A DNA stretch of 64,000 nt. Origin: Lentibacter sp. (GTDB lineage Bacteria; Pseudomonadota; Alphaproteobacteria; Rhodobacterales; Rhodobacteraceae). The stretch covers positions 1 to 64,000 of the forward strand of contig JADGEJ010000012.1 of NCBI GenBank assembly GCA_016744435.1, in the 5' to 3' direction. The notes under the pieces are model-generated. The model did no database searches. It was not told the DNA's origin and saw nothing but the letters and a program-made list of their open reading frames with translations. A program made the position numbers and the translations under genes. Shown in pieces: positions 44,127 through 53,291 of this stretch (positions are counted from its first letter, which is position 1; every line of letters starts with the position of its first letter).

Positions 44127-45599
44127 GTGAGCAGACAAGTGATTGCCAGAACGGCAAGCTATTTTGAGGTTTCAGGCGCGGTTCGCGGGCTTTGGCTTGC
44201 GGCTTTGGCCATTGGCTTGGTCTTGGCGCAGGCGATTGCGGCCAATGCGCGGCCTGACAGCTTTGCAGATCTGGCAGACAGTGTCAGCCCCGCCGTGGTG
44301 AACATCACCACGACAACAATGGTCGCTCGCGGCACTGGCCCAGGTGCTATCGTGCCGGAGGGCAGCCCGTTTGAAGACTTTTTCCGCGAATTCCAAGACC
44401 GCAACAACGATGGTGATCGTCCGAAGCGCTCATCTGCGCTAGGGTCGGGCTTTGTGATCTCGGAAGATGGTTACATCGTCACCAACAACCACGTGATTGA
44501 AGGCGCAGATGAGATAATCATTGAGTTCTTCTCGGGCGAAGAGCTTGAAGCCAAACTGGTGGGCACTGACAAGAAAACCGATATAGCGTTGCTCAAAGTG
44601 ACGAGTGAAAAGCCACTGCCCTTCGTTCCATTCGGCGATTCCGATATCGCGCGGGTTGGTGACTGGGTGATGGCTGTTGGCAACCCGTTGGGGCAGGGCT
44701 TCTCTGTCAGCGCGGGCATTGTGAGCCAGCGTAACCGCGCCCTTCAAGGTGCTTATGACGACTACATCCAGACCGACGCTGCGATCAATCGAGGCAACTC
44801 GGGCGGGCCGTTGTTTAACATGGATGGTGAAGTTGTCGGTGTGAACACGGCGATTTTGAGCCCCAATGGCGGCTCTATCGGCATTGGCTTTTCGATGGCC
44901 TCAAATGTGGTTGTGCGGGTTGTCGACCAACTGCGCGAATTCGGCGAAACTCGCCGTGGCTGGCTTGGCGTGCGCATTCAGGATGTGACCGACGATGTCG
45001 CGGAAGCCATTGGTCTTGAAGAGACTGCTGGCGCCATGGTGACAGACGTGCCCGAGGGCCCCGCCAAAGTTGCGGGAATGGTTGCCGGTGATGTGATTGT
45101 GAGCTTTGATGGAGTCGAGGTTGGCGACACGCGTGGGCTTGTGCGCCAAGTTGGCAACGCTGATGTCGGCAAGACCGTGCGCATCGTAGTGTTCCGCGAA
45201 GGTAAAACGCAGACACTAAAAGTCACGCTTGGGCGCCGCGAGGAAGCCGAAGCCGCTGTGCCTGTGGCGCAAACCGATGAGGCTCCCGCTGATAAACCAA
45301 CAACTGCCGAGATGTTCGGGTTGAGCCTTTCGCCGATCACAGAGGAGTTGCGGGCTCAGCTGGAACTTGATGCAGACGCGACAGGCCTTGTTGTGACCGA
45401 TGTGAACGAAGCCTCTGATGCCTTTGATAAAGGTCTGCGCGCGGGTGATGTTATCACGGAAGCGGGCCAGCAAAAGCTAGGCAGTGCGGCGGACCTGAAC
45501 AAGCAGGTTGCACAGGCCAAAGAGGCAGGACGCAAGTCGCTCTTGCTCTTGGTGCGCCGCGCCGGTGAACCACGGTTTGTTGCTATTACGTTGGAGTAG
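44127..45599 (+). CDS. periplasmic serine protease, DegP/HtrA family
   Basis: It degrades misfolded envelope proteins. After an N-terminal membrane/signal segment (residues 20-40) comes the trypsin-like domain with His in TNNHVIEG, Asp in DKKTDIALLKV and Ser in NRGNSGGPLFNMDGEVVGVN. Two PDZ domains follow (starting near RRGWLGVRIQDVTDDVAEAI, and again near FGLSLSPITEEL). The start is a GTG with AAGGAG seven bases upstream. The 490-aa length is normal. It follows the hflKC genes, fitting an envelope quality-control group. Confidence 0.93.
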   Translation: MSRQVIARTASYFEVSGAVRGLWLAALAIGLVLAQAIAANARPDSFADLADSVSPAVVNITTTTMVARGTGPGAIVPEGSPFEDFFREFQDRNNDGDRPKRSSALGSGFVISEDGYIVTNNHVIEGADEIIIEFFSGEELEAKLVGTDKKTDIALLKVTSEKPLPFVPFGDSDIARVGDWVMAVGNPLGQGFSVSAGIVSQRNRALQGAYDDYIQTDAAINRGNSGGPLFNMDGEVVGVNTAILSPNGGSIGIGFSMASNVVVRVVDQLREFGETRRGWLGVRIQDVTDDVAEAIGLEETAGAMVTDVPEGPAKVAGMVAGDVIVSFDGVEVGDTRGLVRQVGNADVGKTVRIVVFREGKTQTLKVTLGRREEAEAAVPVAQTDEAPADKPTTAEMFGLSLSPITEELRAQLELDADATGLVVTDVNEASDAFDKGLRAGDVITEAGQQKLGSAADLNKQVAQAKEAGRKSLLLLVRRAGEPRFVAITLE

Positions 45600-45620
45600 G
45601 TCGAAGCCAGTCAATCAAAG

Positions 45621-45648
45621 AAACGGCCGCTCTTTCGGGCGGCCGTTT
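45621..45648. terminator. bidirectional terminator after the DegP-type gene
   Basis: AAACGGCCGC and GCGGCCGTTT form a perfect 10-bp stem with an 8-base loop between two convergent genes. Confidence 0.85.
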
Positions 45649-45678
45649 GCGTCTGAAAGGAGTTATTAGCGCTTGGGG

Positions 45679-46128
45679 TTAGTTGTGCGCACGTTTGTTC
45701 AGAGCGACGGTGCCAAGCGCCATGTCGGAGAGCCCTTGGCCACGCTGTGTTGAGGCCATCATCACCACAGACGCTATTTGCAGCAGCGGAAATGCGAAGG
45801 AGAGAGTATAGCCGATCGTGTGCAAGAGGGCTTCTCCGCTGTTCAACCGATGGCCTTGAGCATTGCGCAGTTCGATTGCTGTGAGGCGCATTCCGAGTGT
45901 CGCAGCACCGTTTGAAAGGGTGATAACACGGTAAGCGAAGCTCACAAAGAATGTCAGTAGGGGCAGGAAAAACAGGCCAGTGAAAGCGGTGAACGGCACG
46001 ATGACGATTACGATCAACACGATCAGGATAGTGTCGATCACCCAGGAAATAAGCCGCTTAAGTGGTACATCCGCGTAAAACTCGGGCTGAAAATGGGGGT
46101 CGGGCAGGGCCCAGTCTTCACGTGTCAT
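45679..46128 (-). CDS. RDD-family membrane protein
   Basis: The 149-aa protein has the RDD signature (PLKRLISWVIDTILIVL) and three to four membrane helices, ending in a short cytoplasmic tail (LNKRAHN). RDD proteins act in ion or small-solute transport in a few studied cases, but most are uncharacterised. It lies downstream of the DUF2852 gene in the same direction. Confidence 0.85.
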   Translation of the reverse strand: MTREDWALPDPHFQPEFYADVPLKRLISWVIDTILIVLIVIVIVPFTAFTGLFFLPLLTFFVSFAYRVITLSNGAATLGMRLTAIELRNAQGHRLNSGEALLHTIGYTLSFAFPLLQIASVVMMASTQRGQGLSDMALGTVALNKRAHN

Positions 46129-46191
46129 GGCTGTCCTCGACTAAAACTGGCCTGCCCCTGCCGTAGCGGGAGCAAGCCGTGGGGGAAAGAC

Positions 46192-46617
46192 TTAAGCGTC
46201 TTCTTTTTCGTCTTCTTTGGCAGCGGCATTGGCGCGCTCATCCATAAAGTCGTCAAACTCTGCCTTGTCTTTTGCATCGCGAAGGCGCTGCAAGAAAGCT
46301 TCAAAGTTATCTTGCTCTTCCTCGAGGCGGCGGAGAGTTTCGTCTTTGTAAGCATCAAAGGCGTTGTTGCCGGACGAGCGCATTGCTGAAAACTTCATGT
46401 GAACATGGCTGCCGCGTTGGCGGCGGTGGCTGCAAGATTTTCCGAACATGCGTTTACTCCAGATCATGTAAAAGAGAAGGGCGAGGCCAACAGGCCAGAC
46501 GAAGATGAAGCCGAGCACCATGGCGGCGATCCAGGCACCTTTGCCTTTTTCGTCAAGCCACGCCTCCGAGCGGGAGAGCCAGCCTTGTGTCGGGGCGTTG
46601 ATGGTGGCGGTTGTCAT
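46192..46617 (-). CDS. DUF2852 protein
   Basis: This 141-aa protein has one or two membrane helices (WIAAMVLGFIFVWPVGLALL) near residue 30. A basic stretch follows (KRMFGKSCSHRRQRG), then a long charged helix (AYKDETLRRLEEEQDNFEAF). This matches the pattern of DUF2852, whose function is unknown. AAAGGAG precedes the ATG at MTTATIN. A longer frame upstream does not look coding. Confidence 0.82.
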   Translation of the reverse strand: MTTATINAPTQGWLSRSEAWLDEKGKGAWIAAMVLGFIFVWPVGLALLFYMIWSKRMFGKSCSHRRQRGSHVHMKFSAMRSSGNNAFDAYKDETLRRLEEEQDNFEAFLQRLRDAKDKAEFDDFMDERANAAAKEDEKEDA

Positions 46618-46938
46618 GTAGTTCTCCTTTGTTTTTGGTTTCGAGTTGATGTGAATGCCTTTCACATTACCAATGTTGGGGGAGTCGCTCAGAATTTCAA
46701 GAGTGCATGTAAATCTTTTTTACATTGCTTTTGTTGTTGTAGCGCTGTAGCGCGTCACCAATATCTGCAGTAAATGACACCAAGAATTGCAGCAAAGCGT
46801 TTTTGTGGTGTCGGACGCCGATTAAACAGGCGGCAACACGAAGCCATTAAACACCTTGTTAAGGGTAGCTTTAACGACAAACGGCGACCCAAAGGCTGTG
46901 TAACATCAACACAGATCGCTTGAGCCTCAACAAAGCCG
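46618..46938. other. gene-free spacer
   Basis: The region has three TTAA tetranucleotides near 46815-46875, spaced at 8-base intervals rather than the 7 expected for CtrA, so I do not call a CtrA site. I see no gene. Confidence 0.5.
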
Positions 46939-47385
46939 TTATTCTATATCATCGTCCAAAATTCCTGCATGATTGACAATTTGAGCCACACCAAAAATTG
47001 CCATAGCAGCCGCAACGCCACAAAGTACCGCGTAGATGAATGTAAAGAATGCCAAAGCAGAAAGCGCCCAATGCTGGTAGGCAAGAAGTAAGATTGCCAA
47101 GATCAACCCAACAAACTCCACAACAACAAAGTGGATGATCGCAGCGGATGTTTTCATCAGCAAGGAATCTGCGGCTCCTTGGTTGCGCATCAACTTGAGC
47201 ACCAGATCATTTGATAGAGCGAGGAGGATCGCCAAAGTAGCTAAGGAAAATGAGAGCAGGGCGGGCAGTACTGAAAAGCTCAAAGTCACCCATGAGTAGC
47301 TCCCCTCATCATCAGTACGCAGCCAAAGTGGAAGTGAAATAGACCAAATAGCTACCGCAAACAGGAAATAGTCGGATGAAAACAA
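46939..47385 (-). CDS. small multi-helix membrane protein of unknown function
   Basis: About four hydrophobic segments (YFLFAVAIWSISLPLWL, FSVLPALLSFSLATLAILLA, IIHFVVVEFVGLILAILLLA, ALAFFTFIYAVLCGVAAAMA) make this an inner-membrane protein. No ATG is available at the 5' end. I chose a TTG (Leu in AALFSSDY) because GGAGG lies eight bases before it, giving 148 aa; a TTG 20 codons upstream has no ribosome site. No family is recognised. Confidence 0.55.
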   Translation of the reverse strand: MFSSDYFLFAVAIWSISLPLWLRTDDEGSYSWVTLSFSVLPALLSFSLATLAILLALSNDLVLKLMRNQGAADSLLMKTSAAIIHFVVVEFVGLILAILLLAYQHWALSALAFFTFIYAVLCGVAAAMAIFGVAQIVNHAGILDDDIE

Positions 47386-47620
47386 AGCTGCCCATCCTCC
47401 ATATGCTTCGACGCGTGCGAAACCATGTGAAAAGCATGGTAACAACAGCCAAAATCAGGCTCAGCGTTACGGTCAAGTCAAATCAAATTCAAAGTTCACT
47501 TGTGATCGCCCTTCCATGCGGCCAATGCGGCATTTTCTGCGGGCTCAAGCGCGCGTTATAAATCCTGCAACACCTCATGAGCGATTGACGGCAGCCCAGC
47601 TCCAGCGCATTCTTTCGAGC

Positions 47621-50404
47621 ATGAATTTTGCACAGAAAATCACACGCCTTCCACGGCCGTATGACAAGGCTCGTGGAGCAGATGCTTTCGGGCTTTTCCC
47701 TGAGTTGAATGGTGAGATGGCAGACCTTGTCGCCGGAGCGGGCGGGTGCAGCCCCTACCTAAGCGGCCTCATGGAGAAAGAGCGCGATTGGCTGGTACAG
47801 GCGTTCGAAACACATGAAACCGCGCTTGCAGATGAGTACGCGCGGCTGCGCCGCACCAGCGCCGCCGAATTGCCTGATGCCCTGCGACAGGGTAAGCGCC
47901 GTGTAGCGCTCCTTTCAGGGTTGGCGGATCTTGCGGGGGTTTGGAGCCTTGAGGAAGTGACTGGCGCGCTCACCGATTTTGCAGATCTCGCCGTCACGCT
48001 CGCCCTGCAAGCCACAGTCGGCGCCGAAATAGCCAGGGGCAAACTGCCGGGCGCAGACCCCGATGATGTTGCGCAAGCTGGGGGGATGTTTGCCCTTGCG
48101 ATGGGCAAAATGGGTGCACATGAGCTGAACTATAGCTCAGACATTGACTTGATTTGCATGTTTGACGAGACACGCTTTGCGCCTGATGATTTCCACGATG
48201 CCCGCGCCAGTTTTGTGCGTGCAACACGACGCATGAGTGCCATGCTGAGTGAGCTCACAGCGGAAGGATATGTTTTCCGCACTGATCTGCGGTTGCGCCC
48301 AGACCCTGCCGTAACGCCTGTTTGCATCGCGGCTGAAGCGGCTGAGCGCTACTATGAAAGCCTCGGACGCACATGGGAGCGGGCGGCTTATATCAAGGCG
48401 CGTACTGCGGCGGGCGACATTGCTGCTGGCGATCGGTTTTTGAAAACGCTAACGCCGTTTGTATGGCGCAAGCACCTCGATTTTGCAGCCATCCAAGACG
48501 CCCACGACATGCGCCTGCGCATCCGCGAGCACAAAGGGCTGGGAGGCAAGTTTGCGTTGCCAGGCCACAACATGAAGCTCGGGCGCGGGGGCATTCGCGA
48601 GATCGAGTTTTTCACCCAAACTCGACAGTTGATCGCGGGTGGGCGCGACGCGGGCCTGCGCGACCGGCGCACTGTGCCTGCGCTGGCTTTGCTGGCCGAG
48701 GCTGGTTGGGTGCCGCAGGCCACGGCCGAGACATTGAGCGCGCACTACCGAGCGCACCGCGAAGTCGAGCACCGCGTGCAGATGATCAATGATGCGCAGA
48801 CACATTTGTTACCCAATACCAAAGAAGGAATGGCGCAACTCGCAGCGTTCATGGGCGAAGACTTGCGTGATCTGGAAGCAAAAATTTCTGAACGGCTTAG
48901 CGAAGTACACACGCTCACTGAGGGCTTTTTTGCAGCCGAATCCGAGCCGCAAAGTGAAGTTGTGACGGGGCTGGATAATGATGTTATCAGCCGTTGGCAC
49001 ACTTATGCAGCGTTGCGCTCTGAGCGGGGCACGGCGATCTTTGAGCGGCTAAAACCAGACATTTTACTGCGATTGTCAAAAGCCAGTGATCCGCATAGCG
49101 CCCTTTTGGCATTTGACGGGTTCTTGTCGGGGTTGCCAGCAGGAGTGCAGCTGTTCTCACTGTTTGAGGCCAACCCACAACTCGTCGATTTACTTGTTGA
49201 TATTGTCAGCACCGCGCCGGAACTCGCAGCGTTTCTGGCGCGAAACTCTTCTGTTTTTGATGCGGTTATCGGCGGTGATTTCTGGGCAGACTGGCCGGGA
49301 ATGGAAGCTTTGAGCGCGGATTTGGCTGGGTTGCTCGCAGCCGAGCCGGACTATGAGCGCAAACTTGATCTCACCCGTCGGTGGGCCAAGGAATGGCACT
49401 TTGGCATTGGCGTGCACTTTTTGCGTGGGTTGATTACGGCAAAGCAGGCAGGGCGGCACTATAGTGACCTTGCCGAAGCTACACTGCGCGCGCTGTTTCC
49501 TGAAGTGCAGGCACATTTTGCTGCCAAACACGGGCCGCCGCCGGGGACAGGCGCAATGGTGCTTGGCATGGGCTCGCTCGGCGCGCGGCGGCTGACGTCG
49601 ACGTCCGATCTCGACATTATCGCGATCTACGATCCGCTTGAGGATGAGATGTCTGAGGGGAAACGGCCTTTGGGAGCGAGGGTTTACTATGCGCGTTTAA
49701 CGCAGGCTTTGGTGACAGCTCTCAGTGCTCCGATGGCACAGGGCAAGCTATATGAGGCAGATATGCGCTTGCGCCCGTCGGGCAACCAGGGCCCGGTTGC
49801 CACAAGTTGGCGCGCCTTTTGCGACTATCAGACGAGCGAAGCGTGGCTTTGGGAACATCTTGCTCTGGCACGAGCCCGGCCTGTTTGTGGCGTCGAAAGC
49901 CTGGGCGAAGACTTTGTAGCCTTTCGCGCCAAACTCTTGACGGACAAGGGCGCCGACCGTGAGAGAACGCGCCATGGTGTCGATGAGATGCGCGGAAAGA
50001 TCGCTGCTGCCAAGGCTCCGACAAGCCTTTGGGATGCCAAGATCGGCCCGGGCCGCATGCAAGACATTGAGCTTTTTGCACAAAGCGGCGTGCTTGGAGC
50101 GGGAGAGGGCGGAACCAGCATTGATCATGGCTTTCAAGGCCTGGTGAGCGCGGGGCTCATCAGCACGCATGAAGCCGAAACGTTGAGCAAGACATATGAA
50201 TTGCTCTGGCAACTCAACTTGACCACACGCTTCTTGAGCGACAAGCCGTTTAATCCTGAAACGGCGGGAGAAGGCGCAATCCAGTTGTTGTTGCGCGAAA
50301 CCGGCATGGTTGACGTGAAAACGCTTGCCCGAACGCTTGAAACCCGCATTGATGAAGCGCGTGCTCTCATCGAGAGAGTGATTAGACTGCAAGCGGAGGC
50401 CTGA
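47621..50404 (+). CDS. glnE: glutamine synthetase adenylyltransferase/deadenylase GlnE
   Basis: This bifunctional enzyme adds AMP to glutamine synthetase when nitrogen is plentiful and removes it when scarce, under PII control. Two nucleotidyltransferase domains are visible: the first with ALAMGKMGAHELNYSSDIDL, the second with VLGMGSLGARRLTSTSDLDI, each followed by helical domains. At 927 aa from MNFAQKITRL it is full length; 35 codons upstream are open but non-conserved in appearance. It fits the window's nitrogen theme but lies far from the nas and hut operons. Confidence 0.93.
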   Translation: MNFAQKITRLPRPYDKARGADAFGLFPELNGEMADLVAGAGGCSPYLSGLMEKERDWLVQAFETHETALADEYARLRRTSAAELPDALRQGKRRVALLSGLADLAGVWSLEEVTGALTDFADLAVTLALQATVGAEIARGKLPGADPDDVAQAGGMFALAMGKMGAHELNYSSDIDLICMFDETRFAPDDFHDARASFVRATRRMSAMLSELTAEGYVFRTDLRLRPDPAVTPVCIAAEAAERYYESLGRTWERAAYIKARTAAGDIAAGDRFLKTLTPFVWRKHLDFAAIQDAHDMRLRIREHKGLGGKFALPGHNMKLGRGGIREIEFFTQTRQLIAGGRDAGLRDRRTVPALALLAEAGWVPQATAETLSAHYRAHREVEHRVQMINDAQTHLLPNTKEGMAQLAAFMGEDLRDLEAKISERLSEVHTLTEGFFAAESEPQSEVVTGLDNDVISRWHTYAALRSERGTAIFERLKPDILLRLSKASDPHSALLAFDGFLSGLPAGVQLFSLFEANPQLVDLLVDIVSTAPELAAFLARNSSVFDAVIGGDFWADWPGMEALSADLAGLLAAEPDYERKLDLTRRWAKEWHFGIGVHFLRGLITAKQAGRHYSDLAEATLRALFPEVQAHFAAKHGPPPGTGAMVLGMGSLGARRLTSTSDLDIIAIYDPLEDEMSEGKRPLGARVYYARLTQALVTALSAPMAQGKLYEADMRLRPSGNQGPVATSWRAFCDYQTSEAWLWEHLALARARPVCGVESLGEDFVAFRAKLLTDKGADRERTRHGVDEMRGKIAAAKAPTSLWDAKIGPGRMQDIELFAQSGVLGAGEGGTSIDHGFQGLVSAGLISTHEAETLSKTYELLWQLNLTTRFLSDKPFNPETAGEGAIQLLLRETGMVDVKTLARTLETRIDEARALIERVIRLQAEA

Positions 50405-50668
50405 ATGAAGGGCGATATCTATGATCCTAAAGCTTTGGTGCGTGAGGCCTACAATATTGAGGGCATCACAGCGTCTGAGTGCCGGACCGTCTTTTTCGAT
50501 TGGGCGCTGAGCTTGCCAGACGAACTCGATGTTCGCACAACGATTGCGCTGCTCTTAGAGCGCCATGGTGTTGACGGCCACCCGATGAACCAAGTGCTAA
50601 AAGACGGCCTTCAAAAAATGACATCTCCACGCAGGCGTGGTGGCTGGCAAGGCCGTCGAAAGTCTTAA
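50405..50668 (+). CDS. small conserved-looking protein of unknown function
   Basis: The start ATG lies directly after the glnE stop codon (TGAATG), so the gene is probably translated with it. The 87-aa product is soluble and helical (AYNIEGITASECRTVFFDWA, then DVRTTIALLLERHG) with a basic tail (SPRRRGGWQGRRKS). I do not recognise the family. Tight linkage hints at a role related to GlnE, but that is inference. Confidence 0.65.
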   Translation: MKGDIYDPKALVREAYNIEGITASECRTVFFDWALSLPDELDVRTTIALLLERHGVDGHPMNQVLKDGLQKMTSPRRRGGWQGRRKS

Positions 50669-50850
50669 CTAATTGAAATGTATTATTAATGTTTGGTTCT
50701 CTGCGCGAAATAGTTGCAGGGATCAAACAGGGCGGCACGCTATTACCTACAAGTTGCCTAAAAGTTGTCTCATTCTGCGGCCATTCTCCTTGCAGAGCAG
50801 TCAGGGGTGAAAGCCCGAAAATAAGGGCAAAAGCCCAGAGGAGAGCAGAC

Positions 50851-51510
50851 ATGAAGATGATTAAAGCAGCAATGATCGCCGTTTTGGGCTTTTCCGTATC
50901 CGGATGCGCGAGTTTGGATGTGGCCACCCGCAACGCTTCGTTCGCGGCCCCGCAGAAAAGCCAGACTCTAAACCAGCTTGTCGGAGTTTCTGAAGTTAAA
51001 GTGAACGTCTCACGGGAGCTGCGCGTTTCAGAAGCCGCACTATTTTACCCAGTGGCCGACATTGTCTGGCGCGGTGAAGAGCGTGGCGACCGCTACGAAC
51101 AGGTATCAGCAATCTTTCAAGAGGGTGCAACAAGAGCGGGCTCTACCTTGACAGGCGAAGCGAAAGCGCGCCTTGAGATTGACGTTTTGCGCTTTCACGC
51201 CATGACAGACAAAGCCCGTTACACGGTTGGCGGAACACATTCAATCAGCTTCGTGATGAGCCTGAAAGACCCAGAAACTGGCGTTGATCTGATCGCGCCG
51301 CGCAAGATCAAGGCTGACCTTAAGGGCTACGGCGGCCAAGACGCGCTTGCCGCTGATGCCCGCGGTGAGACACAGAAGATCCGCATCACGCAGCACTTGG
51401 CCAACGTCATTCGCGCCGAGATCGCGGGTGGGGTAGCCGTTGAGGCGCCTGTGGTCGCGCGCAACGCCATCGCACTTCCGGCAAGTGCTGGAACAGGTAT
51501 CATCTACTAA
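50851..51510 (+). CDS. lipoprotein of unknown function (possibly DUF6778)
   Basis: The signal peptide with lipobox VSGCAS predicts lipid attachment at Cys21 and location in the outer membrane or periplasm. The mature domain alternates strands and helices (VSEVKVNVSRELRVSEAALF, ARLEIDVLRFHAMTDKARYT, HSISFVMSLKDPETGVDLI) to residue 219. It is similar in layout to DUF6778 lipoproteins of Rhodobacterales, with moderate confidence. AGGAGA precedes the ATG. Confidence 0.75.
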   Translation: MKMIKAAMIAVLGFSVSGCASLDVATRNASFAAPQKSQTLNQLVGVSEVKVNVSRELRVSEAALFYPVADIVWRGEERGDRYEQVSAIFQEGATRAGSTLTGEAKARLEIDVLRFHAMTDKARYTVGGTHSISFVMSLKDPETGVDLIAPRKIKADLKGYGGQDALAADARGETQKIRITQHLANVIRAEIAGGVAVEAPVVARNAIALPASAGTGIIY

Positions 51511-51549
51511 GGCTTTCAAAGCCAACACAAACTGTTGTAAGGGGGCTGT

Positions 51550-52746
51550 ATGACACAGTCCCCTTATCCCGTTATTCGCCTCAAGCCAAAGGCCGACGCC
51601 CGCAAGATCCGCTTTGGAGCGCCTTGGGTGTTTGACAACGAGCTTGTCCTTGACCGCCGCACAAAGAGCATCACTGCAGGTAGCGTCGTGCTGCTTGAAG
51701 ACAATGACCATGCTCCATTGGGCCTTGTTGGGTTTAACGCAGCCTCGCGTATTGCCGGGCGGATGCTTGACCGTGATGTGAACGCGCAAATTGACGTGAC
51801 ATGGTTTCTGGCTCGCCTAGAGCGCGCCTTGGCCCTGCGTGAGCGGCTCTATGCAGAGCCTTTTTACCGCCTCGTGCATGCCGAATCTGATGGGCTGCCG
51901 GGCGTGATTGTTGACAGGTTCGGTGACACGCTCGTCTTGCAGCCCAACGCGGCATGGGCCGAGGCCAACCTGGCGGCGCTGACCGAAGCTTTGGCTAGCT
52001 TGCCCGGAGTGACAACCGTGTTGAAAAACGCCTCTGGCCGCGCGCGCAGCCTCGAAGGGCTCGACGATGTGAGCGGAGTCCTTGCAGGCGCGGCGCCAGA
52101 CGGGCCTTTGCCTGTTCTGATGAATGGCGCGACCTATATGGCAGACCTCACAGGTGGCCAGAAAACCGGTATTTTCTTTGACCAGCGCGACAACCAAGCC
52201 TTTGCGGCGCGGCTTGCAGGCGGGGCCGATGTGCTTGATGTGTTTAGCCATGTTGGCGGCTTTGCTTTGGCGGCCCTCGCGGGTGGCGCTAAGTCTGCCC
52301 TAGCGGTTGATGGCTCTGCTCCAGCGCTCGAGTTGGCGACGCAGGGAGCCGCGGTCAGCGGTGTGGCTGCGCAGTTTGAAACGCTTTGCGGCGATGCTTT
52401 TGACACGCTCGCAGCTCTCGGCCGTGAAGGGCGCAAATTTGATGTTGTGATCTGCGACCCACCCGCATTTGCCCCCTCCAAGAAGGCTCTCGACGCAGGC
52501 TTGCGGGCTTATGAACGGATCGCGAAACTTGCTGCCCCTTTGGTGAACGAGGGCGGCTACCTTGGGCTTTGTTCTTGCTCGCATGCGGCAGATTTGGCGA
52601 AGTTCCGCGCAGCCTCATCGCGTGGTATTGGCCGGGCCGGGCGCACATCCCAGCTCATTCACACGGGCTTTGCAGGGCCAGACCACCCCTTGATGCCGCA
52701 ACTCGCGGAAAGCGGATACCTCAAAGCGCTGTTTTACCGTCTTTGA
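51550..52746 (+). CDS. RlmI/RlmK-family 23S rRNA cytosine methyltransferase
   Basis: The N-terminal PUA domain (VIRLKPKADARKIRFGAPWV) is followed by an RNA-binding subdomain and the SAM-binding Rossmann domain (ADVLDVFSHVGGFALAALAG). Motif IV is VVICDPPAFAPSKK and a likely catalytic cysteine lies in GLCSCSHAADL. At 398 aa it has the size of RlmI, which methylates C1962 of 23S rRNA; the exact position here is not proven. Its last codons overlap the PIN gene. Confidence 0.87.
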   Translation: MTQSPYPVIRLKPKADARKIRFGAPWVFDNELVLDRRTKSITAGSVVLLEDNDHAPLGLVGFNAASRIAGRMLDRDVNAQIDVTWFLARLERALALRERLYAEPFYRLVHAESDGLPGVIVDRFGDTLVLQPNAAWAEANLAALTEALASLPGVTTVLKNASGRARSLEGLDDVSGVLAGAAPDGPLPVLMNGATYMADLTGGQKTGIFFDQRDNQAFAARLAGGADVLDVFSHVGGFALAALAGGAKSALAVDGSAPALELATQGAAVSGVAAQFETLCGDAFDTLAALGREGRKFDVVICDPPAFAPSKKALDAGLRAYERIAKLAAPLVNEGGYLGLCSCSHAADLAKFRAASSRGIGRAGRTSQLIHTGFAGPDHPLMPQLAESGYLKALFYRL

Positions 52747-53291
52747 AGATCCTGCTCGACACCTGCGTGCTTTACCCGACTGTGATGCGCGAGATGCTTT
52801 TGGGTGTGGCCAACGAAGGCGCGTTTGAACCGCTTTGGTCTGCCGCGATCGAGGGCGAATGGGCGCATACAGCCGAGAAGCACCACAGCGGCGGGGGTGC
52901 CTTTGCCGAGGGTGAAATTGCATTGTTGAATGCACGGTGGCCGCGTGCGCGCATACGCTATGGCGCAGCATTGGAGACGCGCCTTTGGTTGCCAGATCCG
53001 GGGGATATTCACGTGTTGGCCGCCGCTGTTGCAGGTTCAGCAGACGTAATTATCACTTTGAATAAAAAGGATTTTCCTGCGCAGGTTCTGGCCGAAGAGG
53101 GCTTGAGCCGTTCTGACCCTGATAGCTATCTGCGCGGGCTTTGGGCGGCTGAGCCTGACTTGGTAGCGGGCGTAGCTCTACAGGTTCTGGCAAAGGCGCG
53201 CGAACTCTCCGGAGAAGACTGGAACATGCGCGCATTACTAAAGAAAGCCCGCTTGCCGCGCCTCGCAAAAGCGCTTGATGGCCTCGGTTAG
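52743..53291 (+). CDS. RSP_2648-type PIN-domain protein
   Basis: This probable RNase has a single PIN domain: the strand KILLDTCVLYP with the first acidic residue at the very start, a central acidic pair, and the later SADVIITLNKKDFPA with DPDSYLRGL. The start is a TTG sharing bases with the stop of the methyltransferase gene, so it may be translated by coupling. At 182 aa it is longer than VapC toxins and no antitoxin gene is next to it. It also overlaps the stop of the convergent M48 protease by 4 bases. Confidence 0.8.
   Translation: MKILLDTCVLYPTVMREMLLGVANEGAFEPLWSAAIEGEWAHTAEKHHSGGGAFAEGEIALLNARWPRARIRYGAALETRLWLPDPGDIHVLAAAVAGSADVIITLNKKDFPAQVLAEEGLSRSDPDSYLRGLWAAEPDLVAGVALQVLAKARELSGEDWNMRALLKKARLPRLAKALDGLG

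Noticed and set aside
46815-46880. CtrA binding sites (TTAA pairs)
   Set aside because: The spacing between TTAA elements is 8 bases, not the 7 of the consensus, and the nearby genes have no cell-cycle link.
52743-53291. Classical VapBC toxin-antitoxin module
   Set aside because: The PIN protein is longer than VapC and there is no small antitoxin gene in front of it.
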